From an uncultured Muribaculaceae bacterium (GTDB taxonomy: Bacteria > Bacteroidota > Bacteroidia > Bacteroidales > Muribaculaceae): DNA of 64,000 nt. The DNA is taken from NCBI GenBank assembly GCA_910579305.1, contig CAJTTA010000003.1:28339-92338 (forward strand), in the 5' to 3' direction. Shown one piece after another: positions 53,066 through 61,249 of the stretch (the first letter of the stretch is position 1; every line of letters begins with the position of its first letter). The position numbers and the translations under genes were made by a program. The notes below the pieces were generated by a model. The model was not told where the DNA came from, did no database searches, and was given only the letters and a program-made list of their open reading frames with translations.

Positions 53066-54429
53066 CGCACCTGTGTCTGAGACTGTATTTTATTCTTAAA
53101 AGTGAGTTCATATACACGATCAGGCATTGATTCCTCTGTCTTGGAAAGAGTGAGAATAATACCCTCAGGGGTCTGAGTATATTTTACAGGCTCACCGGCA
53201 TATTCTTTTGCCACCTTGAGCTTATTTCCTGCATAGGGAATGAAGATTACGGTTGCATCCCGGTCAAATACATGCACATACAGCTTGTTGTCCCTGCGTG
53301 TAGTGACGCCCCATTGCTGAGGGGCTACCGGGCCTCCTCTCACACCCTGCACAGTGGGAGCATACGTCTGCATCCATTCACCTATAGCGGCAAGACGCTC
53401 AAGCGCTTGAGGAGGTATGGAGCCATCCGGACGAGGCCCTATGTTGAGCAGCAGATTCGCATCACGGCCGGCGGTACCGACAAGATATTGTATCAACTCA
53501 TTCGCACTCTTATATTCATTGTCACGTATGCGATAGCCCCAGGAATTATTCATGGTCTGACACGTCTCAAGCGGAAGAGCGCTCACATCTTGCCCCGACA
53601 GACCGGCTTCATTCTCGCCAGGCTTGTCACGCTCAAAAATCTGTATGTCCTCCCCGGCGAAAGGAGTCATATGGTGATTGTTACCCACGAGGCAGGATGG
53701 CTGCAGCGAATGAATCAGTGCATACTGGTGGTCTAAATTCCACAAAGAAGGCTCAAGGCCACCGGGAAGCTCATCTCTATCCCACATGCCATCATACCAT
53801 ATCGCTCCTATCTTGCCATAATTAGTAAGCAGCTCTGTAAGCTGCGCATCCATGAAGTCAAGATAATTAGTCCATGGCTCGCTTGTATCTCTATCCGGTT
53901 CATGACCCGTGCGACCTATGGGGTTATAGTCAGGACGCCCCCAGTCAAGCTGAGAATAATAAAAATGAAGCGCTACACCCTGCTTCTCACATTCATCAGC
54001 TATCTCCTTGATTATATCGCGCTTAAATGGCGTAGCGTCAACAATATTATACGGAGAATGTTTTGTGGCGAACATGGAGAATCCATCATGATGACGGGTC
54101 GTGATACATATGTATTTCGCACCACTCGCCTTGATAGCCTTCACCCATGCTGCGGCATCAAATTCAGAGGGATAGAAACCTGAAGCCAGATCCTTATATT
54201 CATTGTGGTAAATATTAGGATCATTCAGCACCCATTCCCCGGAGCCGAGCATGGAATAAATACCCCAGTGAATAAAGATCCCGAAACCGTGGTCACGGAA
54301 TTCCTCACGCGCCTGCAAAATCTCCGGCGAAGGCTCATAGGCGAGCACTTGGGGCGCAAGAGGAGACGTAAATGCGGCAGCAGCCATGCAGCTACTTAAT
54401 ATAGACCGCTTTATACCAGTCAAGTTCAT
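53062..54429 (-). CDS. Alpha-L-fucosidase, GH29
   Basis: This 455-residue protein has a signal peptide (about 1-30) and a GH29 barrel. Landmarks are GIFIHWGIYS (50-59), ITTRHHDGFSMF (109-120) and AIWYDGMWDRD (209-219), with the nucleophile most likely Asp213. It removes fucose from host or dietary glycans such as mucin. The general acid/base cannot be placed reliably. The ATG at 54429 overlaps the end of the fused protease gene by 38 nt, and the stop overlaps the transglutaminase-like gene by 4 nt. Confidence 0.93.
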   Translation of the reverse strand: MNLTGIKRSILSSCMAAAAFTSPLAPQVLAYEPSPEILQAREEFRDHGFGIFIHWGIYSMLGSGEWVLNDPNIYHNEYKDLASGFYPSEFDAAAWVKAIKASGAKYICITTRHHDGFSMFATKHSPYNIVDATPFKRDIIKEIADECEKQGVALHFYYSQLDWGRPDYNPIGRTGHEPDRDTSEPWTNYLDFMDAQLTELLTNYGKIGAIWYDGMWDRDELPGGLEPSLWNLDHQYALIHSLQPSCLVGNNHHMTPFAGEDIQIFERDKPGENEAGLSGQDVSALPLETCQTMNNSWGYRIRDNEYKSANELIQYLVGTAGRDANLLLNIGPRPDGSIPPQALERLAAIGEWMQTYAPTVQGVRGGPVAPQQWGVTTRRDNKLYVHVFDRDATVIFIPYAGNKLKVAKEYAGEPVKYTQTPEGIILTLSKTEESMPDRVYELTFKNKIQSQTQVR

Positions 54430-56833
54430 GGTAAAGATTTATTAGATTAGGTTTAGTAATTGTTTGCAATAAAGAAGCGGAGAGCCCACTGAAATGCTCA
54501 GGAGCAATCACATTGCCAAGAAATTCCGGCGTGGCAGCCTTATATATGACAGCATTCCGGAAAGCAGCATCCAGCGAGGCTTTAAGAGGTGAAACATTGC
54601 CACACATGCGCCCGAAAGATTGAGCAGCATCATAAAAGCTCACCCCCTCTTTCCGCCCATACGACTGCAGACCGATAAGCGAGACCGCATAACCGTTGGC
54701 CTCAACTATATCATGACACACACCTGCCATATCAGGTAAGGCATCTGTGTCAATGACACTGACCGTGCAACTGCGCATGTAGTCTGAGGGCTGACTCATG
54801 TATGATTCATATGTAAGACGCGCAGCCTCCGGAAGAGCTGCCACTCCTGAATGACATAATGCGGGAAGCACATCATCATAGGGGAGTCCGTCAGCAAGTA
54901 CCTCTGTAGGATACCCTACATAATAATCACATTTATTCCGAAACTGATATGCAGCTTCCACACTGCCCATGAGACAGCAGTCCATCCATATGAAATCAAA
55001 TACTTCATCCGGCAAAGCGTCTGCCATATCCGTAATGTCAATAGCGCGTCCGGAGTCATCGCCGAAGCAATAGGATGGCCTCTGAATATCATTTGCTTTA
55101 TTGGCAGGCAACCAGTTAAGCGCATGGCTCCAGAAGAAAATGCCATAACTATCGGCAGGTGCCTGCGCCATAGCATCATCTACAACCTGCCGCATTCTTT
55201 CTGGCGTAAGCGACATTCCATCATCGGGATAAGTGCACACGGACACCATAGTAGCAGGAAGCGCTCCATTGTTGCGCACGTGATAAAGCTGAGGAGCGTT
55301 TCCATATACTACACTATATACCAAGACATTGATTTTATCTGCCGGCATCTTCTCTACAGCCTTCTTGATTTCCTCAATATCTATAAGATAACTGGAGTCA
55401 AGGGAATTGGTCGCCACCATATAGATTATCACTGTGCAATCATCGGACAGGCTGACAGACGGTTCGTCAGCTTCAGAACACGATGATAAACAAGGAAATA
55501 TGGCAAGAGCAAATAGGCCGACAAAAGGCTTGCGTATTTTTCGTCTCAAAGTCCTGAAAAACATCGGCACATGACTAAGCAGTATAAGCATCCCCATCAA
55601 AGATATATAGGCAGCCCACAAATTACGTAGCAACAAACTATCCTCCGTCTTAAACTGCGATAAATCCTTAGTATTGCCGTCCATAAAGTCATCTGTAGGC
55701 AACGCTGCCAGAGAGCTCTTCCATATGATGTCTCCATCTTCAAGATACACCACAGCCGGGTTCCCCCTTACCACCTCTTTTATGGCAGTATCTTCTGCTG
55801 TAAAGATAGGATATTCCGCAAGTGATAAATCACGAAAAGTGGCTATCTGCAGAGAATCGCCGGATGCCACTGCAACCATATCCACGTCATGCCCTTGTGC
55901 AAAAGCATACAGAGAATTGAGCTTGTAGTAATTGGCAATACTCACCTCGCGGATGGAAGGAAAAAAGACTATCACCTGCTTCCCATCTTGAAGCAACACA
56001 TCTTCCGTAACATCCTCTCCATCCTCATATATTGCGAGGCCTTTGTCTTTATGAGACTCCCCTGCGCCTGACACTGCTATGCGATCCACAAATTCCCAGG
56101 CATCACCTTCCGGTATGCTATCTGCAGGAATAGTAATCTCATTTGTCCCGTCACTCCACACACTGCGATAGCCGGATGCTGCATCCTCTTCCTGATCTAT
56201 CGCCATAAGGCTTCCTCCTGCCGGATATGGCCTATAGTCCACAAGCGGTTGGAAATTATATCCTATAAAACCGAGCAATATTACAAATGCCGCAGAAAGG
56301 CTCAATGACCATACCTGTACTGTGGGTATAATGATACACCGGATGGTAGCATTATACTTCATCAGCCACGCAATCATCACTACGAGCACGACATTCTTCC
56401 AAAATGTAGCCCAGTTGCTCAAAAGCAAAGCCTCGCCAAAACATCCACAGTCTGCCACAGGATTATATATGGCTATCCATAGAGTCAATGGCAACATAAA
56501 GGCCATCATTAACATGGCAAACCTCGGAGCACACCTACGGTATGAACCTGTCACCAAAGCCACACCTATGAGAAATTCTACTGTGAACAGCATGAACGTT
56601 CCCACTGTCAGTAAGGAATATAATGAGGATACATGCATGACTGACACATATTCCCGCAACTTATAGAGAGTGCCCCACGGATCAATAGCTTTCACATATC
56701 CGGAATATATGAACACCAATCCTACGGCAAGACGGAAGATATATGTCACAAGCCCCAATAATTTTTCCTTACGTGACAGGGGCACACATGTATTATCCGG
56801 CCTTATAAGACCTTCAGGCTTCTTCAGCTTCAT
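54392..56833 (-). CDS. Fusion of DoxX/MauE-like redox membrane protein, thioredoxin-like domain and clostripain (C11) protease
   Basis: The gene encodes 813 residues from the ATG at 56833. An earlier in-frame start would run 77 nt into the DUF1599 gene. Part 1 (about 25-190) is a DoxX/MauE-like membrane domain with several helices and the Cys motif NPVADCGCFGEALLL. Part 2 (about 240-390) is a thioredoxin-like extracytoplasmic region. A last helix follows (about 405-426), then basic RTLRRKIRK and a second hydrophobic stretch ending LSSC, with Cys452 in a good lipobox. Part 3 is a C11 domain with His570 (FFWSHALNW) and Cys620 (MDCCLMGSVE). An in-frame ATG at 55564 could start a separate lipoprotein. 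The frame is intact, so the fusion seems real. Confidence 0.85.
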   Translation of the reverse strand: MKLKKPEGLIRPDNTCVPLSRKEKLLGLVTYIFRLAVGLVFIYSGYVKAIDPWGTLYKLREYVSVMHVSSLYSLLTVGTFMLFTVEFLIGVALVTGSYRRCAPRFAMLMMAFMLPLTLWIAIYNPVADCGCFGEALLLSNWATFWKNVVLVVMIAWLMKYNATIRCIIIPTVQVWSLSLSAAFVILLGFIGYNFQPLVDYRPYPAGGSLMAIDQEEDAASGYRSVWSDGTNEITIPADSIPEGDAWEFVDRIAVSGAGESHKDKGLAIYEDGEDVTEDVLLQDGKQVIVFFPSIREVSIANYYKLNSLYAFAQGHDVDMVAVASGDSLQIATFRDLSLAEYPIFTAEDTAIKEVVRGNPAVVYLEDGDIIWKSSLAALPTDDFMDGNTKDLSQFKTEDSLLLRNLWAAYISLMGMLILLSHVPMFFRTLRRKIRKPFVGLFALAIFPCLSSCSEADEPSVSLSDDCTVIIYMVATNSLDSSYLIDIEEIKKAVEKMPADKINVLVYSVVYGNAPQLYHVRNNGALPATMVSVCTYPDDGMSLTPERMRQVVDDAMAQAPADSYGIFFWSHALNWLPANKANDIQRPSYCFGDDSGRAIDITDMADALPDEVFDFIWMDCCLMGSVEAAYQFRNKCDYYVGYPTEVLADGLPYDDVLPALCHSGVAALPEAARLTYESYMSQPSDYMRSCTVSVIDTDALPDMAGVCHDIVEANGYAVSLIGLQSYGRKEGVSFYDAAQSFGRMCGNVSPLKASLDAAFRNAVIYKAATPEFLGNVIAPEHFSGLSASLLQTITKPNLINLYHELDWYKAVYIK

Positions 56834-57353
56834 GCAGTTGAATAAGGGCAAAGATGGAATAATTGATGATATCCAGGAGATTGGAATCAATCCCTTCGCT
56901 CACACAAGTCTTGCCGCCATTATCCTCAATACGCTTTATGCGATGGAGCTTAGTGAGAATTATATCGGTAAAGCTGCTCACCCGCATATCGCGCCAGGCC
57001 TCATCATAATCATGATTCTTGTCACACATGAGCCTTGTGGCCGAATCAAAGTAATCGTTATACATCTTCACTGCCGCCTCCTCTTCAAGATCGGCACCGG
57101 GCCCTATCGCGAGCTGGATACGCTCCATAACGGAATAATTTACAATTCCCATGAATTCAGGGATTATGCCCTCTTCAATACGAGATTCCCCTTTTTCTTC
57201 TATACTGCGGATTCTGCGTGCCTTTATCATTATCTGATCCGTGATAGAAGAAGGGCGCATCAGGCGCCATGAAGTGCCGTAATCACGAAGTTTTTTTATG
57301 TAGATCTCAAGGCAGTTCGCCTTTATCATTGCAAATTCTTCTGTAGTATCCAT
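56814..57353 (-). CDS. DUF1599-family protein (internal duplication)
   Basis: This 179-residue protein starts at the ATG at 57353 (MDTTEEF), matching known family N-termini. The longer in-frame reading upstream holds a promoter-like box. Two copies of a repeat of about 80 residues are visible: DYGTSWRLMRPSSITDQIMI with RRIRSIEEKG, and DYDEAWRDMRVSSFTDIILT with HRIKRIEDNG. The family is also called nucleotide-modification-associated domain 1, but its function is not known. It precedes the DoxX-type fusion gene (20-nt overlap), a pairing I recognise from other Bacteroidales. Confidence 0.85.
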   Translation of the reverse strand: MDTTEEFAMIKANCLEIYIKKLRDYGTSWRLMRPSSITDQIMIKARRIRSIEEKGESRIEEGIIPEFMGIVNYSVMERIQLAIGPGADLEEEAAVKMYNDYFDSATRLMCDKNHDYDEAWRDMRVSSFTDIILTKLHRIKRIEDNGGKTCVSEGIDSNLLDIINYSIFALIQLHEAEEA

Positions 57354-57370
57354 TATAGCATGAGTTTCTG

Positions 57371-57378
57371 CAAAATTA
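57371..57378 (-). promoter_or_regulatory. Candidate -7 box of the DUF1599 operon
   Basis: The minus strand reads TAATTTTG, 17 bp before the 57353 start. No matching -33 is found. It supports the shorter start. Confidence 0.4.
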
Positions 57379-57480
57379 AGCATTTTCCCTGACATATCCC
57401 TCTCTCCCGCAAGTTTTTTTAACAGAAGAAACCAATATGCCGATTTCGCCCAATATCGCTTTTCCAAAAAGCTATATGCA

Positions 57481-57542
57481 AGCATAAGCATCCCGAAACT
57501 CTTATGCTATAAAAAGTGTTGAGTATATATACTCTTGGCCAA
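57481..57542. repeat. Cluster of palindromes in the divergent region
   Basis: AGCATAAG (57481-57488) is the complement of 57501-57508. The 14-bp perfect palindrome GAGTATATATACTC (57521-57534) is directly followed by TTGGCCAA (57535-57542). An imperfect second copy of the TATATA palindrome follows (about 57543-57560). The cluster lies between the divergent DUF1599 and yccF genes and could be an operator. Confidence 0.5.
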
Positions 57543-57570
57543 GAAGTGTATATATCTTCATTTTTTTGAT

Positions 57571-57578
57571 TAATTTTG
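57571..57578 (+). promoter_or_regulatory. Candidate -7 box of yccF
   Basis: TAATTTTG matches TAnnTTTG, 47 bp before the yccF start. The -33 region is weak and overlaps the palindrome cluster. Confidence 0.45.
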
Positions 57579-57625
57579 CAATGAGTTTCCCAACAATAAA
57601 TTCAGCAAATAAAAACTATACTTCA

Positions 57626-57994
57626 ATGAACATCTTTCTAAATATAATCTGGATAATATTTGGCGGCTTCGCAATCGCCATAGAATATGCCGTCTCAAGC
57701 CTGCTCTTGATGCTTACAATAATAGGCATACCATTTGGCTGCCAAACTATGAAACTCGCGACTGTTGCTTTATGGCCTTTCGGCACCAATATTTCCAACA
57801 ACGGATGGCCGTCAGGATGTCTTGCGGGAATCATGAACATCATATGGTGGTTCTTAGGAGGCATTCCCATTGCTCTCACCCATCTCGGCTTAGGTCTACT
57901 TCTGTGCATCACAATAATAGGTACTCCTTTCGGCCTGCAGCATTTCAAGCTCATGAGGCTCGCCCTGTTTCCTTTTGGAAAAACCATTGGCTGA
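57626..57994 (+). CDS. yccF: YccF-domain inner-membrane protein
   Basis: This 122-residue protein starts at the ATG at 57626 and contains two copies of the YccF (DUF307) unit, each with a hydrophobic stretch followed by IGIPFGCQTMKLATVALWPFG or IGTPFGLQHFKLMRLALFPFG. The repeated IG-PFG-Q--KL---AL-PFG pattern is diagnostic. It is an integral inner-membrane protein of unknown function. It is transcribed divergently from the DUF1599 operon. Confidence 0.88.
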   Translation: MNIFLNIIWIIFGGFAIAIEYAVSSLLLMLTIIGIPFGCQTMKLATVALWPFGTNISNNGWPSGCLAGIMNIIWWFLGGIPIALTHLGLGLLLCITIIGTPFGLQHFKLMRLALFPFGKTIG

Positions 57995-58101
57995 GGCAAA
58001 ATGCGCCAACACTTTCCCTATAACTAATAACTCGGTATATCCTAAACATATAGCCCACCTTCCCACCAGCAATCAAACAAGGGAAGCGCTAAGTCTTGCT
58101 T

Positions 58102-58137
58102 CGTATTTTACCTGCATCAGAGGCCGAATACGGAATT
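58102..58137 (+). terminator. Weak terminator-like hairpin after yccF
   Basis: CGTATT (58102-58107) can pair with AATACG (58127-58132) over a 19-nt loop, with five T residues shortly after (58136-58140). The stem is short, so this is tentative. Confidence 0.3.
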
Positions 58138-58152
58138 TTTCTGCATGAATAT

Positions 58153-58183
58153 TTTGCCTGGCAGAAATTAAGTATTAATTTTG
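58153..58183 (+). promoter_or_regulatory. Promoter of glnA
   Basis: TTTG (58153-58156) and TAATTTTG (58176-58183) are separated by 19 bp. The start near 58190 gives a leader of about 34 nt. Confidence 0.75.
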
Positions 58184-58223
58184 TCGCACTTTCTAAACCT
58201 AAATTTAATACCTTCTATAATTA

Positions 58224-59726
58224 ATGAACCCATCCATTGACTTGTGCCCCAATAAAGTGGTGCAATTTCTTCAGAAGCCTGCCAATGAGTTCCGCAAGGC
58301 TGACATTATCCGCTTCGTGGTGGAAAATGGCATACAGATGATCAATTTTATGTATCCTGCAGCCGACAACCGCCTCAAGACTCTCAACTTCGTAATCAAT
58401 TCCGAAGAATATCTTGAGTCCATTCTCACTTATGGTGAGCGTGTCGACGGATCCAGCCTTTTCCCATTCATAGAAGCAGGCAACTCCGATCTTTATGTAA
58501 TACCGCGCTATCGCACTGCATTTGCAGATCCCTTTGCCGAAGTGCCTACTCTTACCATGCTTGCTTCCTTCTTCGATAAAGACGGAAAGCCGCTTGAGTC
58601 TTCTCCTGAATACACCCTGCGCAAGGCTTGCGAAGAATTCAAGCGCGTGACCGGGCTTGAATTCTATGCAATGGGTGAACTTGAATATTATGTGATAGCT
58701 CCTGACTCAGGTTTATTCCAGGCTACAGATCAGCGTGGATATCACGAAAGCGCTCCATATGCCAAGCACAACGACTTCCGCCAACATTGCATGAAATATA
58801 TTGCCGAAGCCGGCGGCGAAATAAAATATGGACACAATGAAGTGGGCAACTTCACTCTCGATGGAAAAGTCTATGAGCAGAATGAAATAGAATTTCTGCC
58901 CGTGCCAGCCACTCAGGCTGCAGACCAGCTCATGATTGCCAAGTGGATTATCCGCAACCTGGCTGCCATGAACGACTTTGATGTGACCTTCGCCCCCAAA
59001 ATCACTACAGGCAAGGCTGGCAGCGGACTCCATATCCACTTCAAGATTATGGATGGCGACACCAATGTCATGACACGTGGCGGAGTATTGAGCGATGAGG
59101 CACGCAAAGCAATAGCAGGCATTCTCGATCTCGCTCCGGCAATCACTGCTTTCGGAAACAAGGTGCCCGCCTCATATCTGCGTCTTGTCCCCCATCAGGA
59201 AGCGCCCACCAACGTATGTTGGGGCGATCGCAACCGATCGGTGCTCGTACGCGTACCTCTGGGATGGACCGGCAAAGTCGACATGTGCGCACAAGCCAAT
59301 CCCCTTGAGGCCGGAGTAAAGACCGAACTGCCACAGAAGCAGACCGCGGAATTACGATCAGCCGACTGTTCGGCCGACGTATATCAGCTTATCGCCGGCA
59401 TGGCTGTAGCTGTGCGTCATGGGTTTGAGATGCCGGATGCTCTGCAAAAGGCCGAAGACACCTACGTAGCTGTAAACATCCACAAGGATGAGAATAAAGC
59501 AAAGCTCGACGCACTCAAGTCTCTGCCCGACAGCTGCGTGGCTTCTGCCGATGCCCTTGAGGCTCAACGCTCAGTCTTTGAGAAATATAATGTGTTCTCT
59601 TCTCAAATGATAGACGGAGTAATCAAAGGACTCAAGGCTCAAAACGACAGCAATCTGCGTGCGGAAATCAAAGACTCTCCCGAAAAAATGCTTGAAGTAG
59701 TGCACAACAATTGGCACTGCGGCTAA
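58224..59726 (+). CDS. glnA: Glutamine synthetase, type I-like
   Basis: This 500-residue enzyme makes glutamine from glutamate, ammonia and ATP. Metal and substrate residues lie in GELEYYV, QNEIEFLPV and AGSGLHIHFKI, and the Arg block is in NRSVLVRVPLGW. The length and layout match the shorter GSI-like form in Bacteroidetes and not the GSIII of about 730 residues. The C-terminal loop that carries the adenylylated Tyr in enteric GSI does not show the NLYDLPP motif, so control by adenylylation is unlikely. It is monocistronic, with its own promoter and terminator. Confidence 0.93.
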   Translation: MNPSIDLCPNKVVQFLQKPANEFRKADIIRFVVENGIQMINFMYPAADNRLKTLNFVINSEEYLESILTYGERVDGSSLFPFIEAGNSDLYVIPRYRTAFADPFAEVPTLTMLASFFDKDGKPLESSPEYTLRKACEEFKRVTGLEFYAMGELEYYVIAPDSGLFQATDQRGYHESAPYAKHNDFRQHCMKYIAEAGGEIKYGHNEVGNFTLDGKVYEQNEIEFLPVPATQAADQLMIAKWIIRNLAAMNDFDVTFAPKITTGKAGSGLHIHFKIMDGDTNVMTRGGVLSDEARKAIAGILDLAPAITAFGNKVPASYLRLVPHQEAPTNVCWGDRNRSVLVRVPLGWTGKVDMCAQANPLEAGVKTELPQKQTAELRSADCSADVYQLIAGMAVAVRHGFEMPDALQKAEDTYVAVNIHKDENKAKLDALKSLPDSCVASADALEAQRSVFEKYNVFSSQMIDGVIKGLKAQNDSNLRAEIKDSPEKMLEVVHNNWHCG

Positions 59727-59801
59727 CAGAAACGGATATCACACAATAATATGTGTATGACGTCTGAATGATATTCCCGTCGTTAACCCTAACATAAATG
59801 T

Positions 59802-59837
59802 AATCCCACGCTTCGGCATTCCGAGCGTGGGATTTTT
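59802..59837. terminator. Terminator between glnA and the convergent TPR gene
   Basis: An 11-bp stem pairs 59802-59812 with 59824-59834, extended inside by CGG/CCG with one bulged base, and followed by a T-run. It serves glnA and may also stop the minus-strand TPR transcript. Confidence 0.8.
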
Positions 59838-59859
59838 CTATGTAATACAGATGGTATAC

Positions 59860-60942
59860 TTACAGATTATTGGCGTTCTCGATATTATAGTTGATATCTT
59901 CGATGATATCATCCATCGGACGCGCATCAGGAACCTGCGATGCTTTCTTAGCCACAGAAAGAGCATGATTGTACATTGAGAGGATAGATGCTTTCTGCTC
60001 AGGAGATACAGTCTCAAGAGTGCCGAGATAACGCTTGCCACAGTCATTTATATACCCGGCTGCCTCACGAAGATAGCCATAGTTGTCGCTCAATTCAGCC
60101 ATCTTGACAAAATCTGCCATTGCCGCTTCATACTGCTTGTTAGAGAAGTTTACAAGCCCTCGAAGACGATAGAAATTATCATGATTGGGATCTACCTTAA
60201 GCGCATCATCTATTACTGCCAGTGCGCCTGCAAAATCGCTCTCATCGATAAAGTGCTGCATGTAGTTGTTGAACAGATAGTCATTAGCGGCACCGAAGCG
60301 CTCTACTGCTTCCTTGGAAATAGCATTGATCATCTGCTTGGCCTCAGGCGCGAAAGCCTCATTCTGATGAGCGAGATTCTGAAGAGATGCTATATCATAA
60401 GTGTAGGCCTGCGGATCCTTGATATTTGCAGCGCGGGCAGCAGCATAAGCCTCGTGAGCCGCAGCAAAGTCCACACCGAAAGCACAATTGCCTGCATTAT
60501 AAAAGTCGATGGCATAGACAGAGTCCACCACACCGTTTTGCGCAGCGAGAGAGCCGCTTATCATGAATGCCTGATAAGCATCGGGGAACTTATTGCCGGC
60601 ATTGAATAGCACACCTCCTGCGCGAGCGAAATCTCCATTGGTGGCATGTATCATCACGCTTTTCATTATTTTGTCGATGTACTTTGGCTTTACTTTGCCT
60701 TTAGCATCGGGCAAAGTGTCAAGAGCCATCACTTTCTCATAGATATCCATGGCCTGAAGCAGGCCCTTGGCTGCCTCTGGTGTAAGCGTGGCATTAGGGT
60801 TCATTGCAGAGGGAATACCTTTCTTAAAGGCATCATCGAGTTTTTTTGCCTCTTGATAGAGTGCCTTGGCATCCTGTGCCTCCTGCGCACCGGCTATACA
60901 AAAAGCCATAATGGCCAGCGCAAATGCAAAAAACTTCTTCAT
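59860..60942 (-). CDS. Secreted TPR-repeat protein next to gyrA
   Basis: This 360-residue protein has a signal peptide (about 1-19, ending IAGA) and then helical repeats with TPR-like spacing (for example YNAGNCAFGVDFAAAHEAYAAARAA, and ALKVDPNHDNFYRLRGLVNFSNKQYEAAMADF). It should be periplasmic or outer-membrane associated. No catalytic motif is visible. It lies 307 nt after gyrA on the same strand, an adjacency I recognise in other Bacteroidales. Function is unknown. Confidence 0.8.
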   Translation of the reverse strand: MKKFFAFALAIMAFCIAGAQEAQDAKALYQEAKKLDDAFKKGIPSAMNPNATLTPEAAKGLLQAMDIYEKVMALDTLPDAKGKVKPKYIDKIMKSVMIHATNGDFARAGGVLFNAGNKFPDAYQAFMISGSLAAQNGVVDSVYAIDFYNAGNCAFGVDFAAAHEAYAAARAANIKDPQAYTYDIASLQNLAHQNEAFAPEAKQMINAISKEAVERFGAANDYLFNNYMQHFIDESDFAGALAVIDDALKVDPNHDNFYRLRGLVNFSNKQYEAAMADFVKMAELSDNYGYLREAAGYINDCGKRYLGTLETVSPEQKASILSMYNHALSVAKKASQVPDARPMDDIIEDINYNIENANNL

Positions 60943-61249
60943 AGTCTGGGGAGTTTTATGGTTAAAATGTTTTTATTCTTTATTATCGGGCTAAAGCATT
61001 AATGGAACTATCAGATGACTTTAATGTTTTAACACCAATCTGCATTAAAAGTTTAGAGTGTGCTGAATTTAAATGATTTTACCGCAGAGAGCAATTGTTG
61101 TGTACTTTCAGTAAGCTGAAGTGATAGCATAGCCTGCTACGCTACCGATGAGGCTTGGCTGAAAGTACAGAAAATGCCGCCGGATGAAATCGATAATCCG
61201 CCCCTCGGAGGGGCAGAATGTTTAATTCGGTTTAAATTCAAGCAGCCTC
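60943..61249. other. 307-bp gyrA-TPR intergenic region
   Basis: No ORF of credible length is present. It contains a structured inverted-repeat element (61101-61169), a short GC-rich hairpin (61200-61214) and an AT-rich leader for the TPR gene. I see no full promoter match. Confidence 0.6.
61101..61169. repeat. Structured inverted-repeat element downstream of gyrA
   Basis: TGTACTTTCAG (61101-61111) is the exact complement of 61159-61169, closing a 47-nt interior that itself contains pairing segments (AAGC/GCTT and TAGC/GCTA). The composition is more GC rich than the surroundings. It could be a dispersed palindromic repeat or a small structured RNA. A GCCCCT/AGGGGC hairpin follows at 61200-61214. 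Confidence 0.5.

Noticed and set aside
61101..61169. Possible tRNA or tmRNA fragment
   Set aside because: The element does not fold into a cloverleaf and lacks conserved T-arm and anticodon features.
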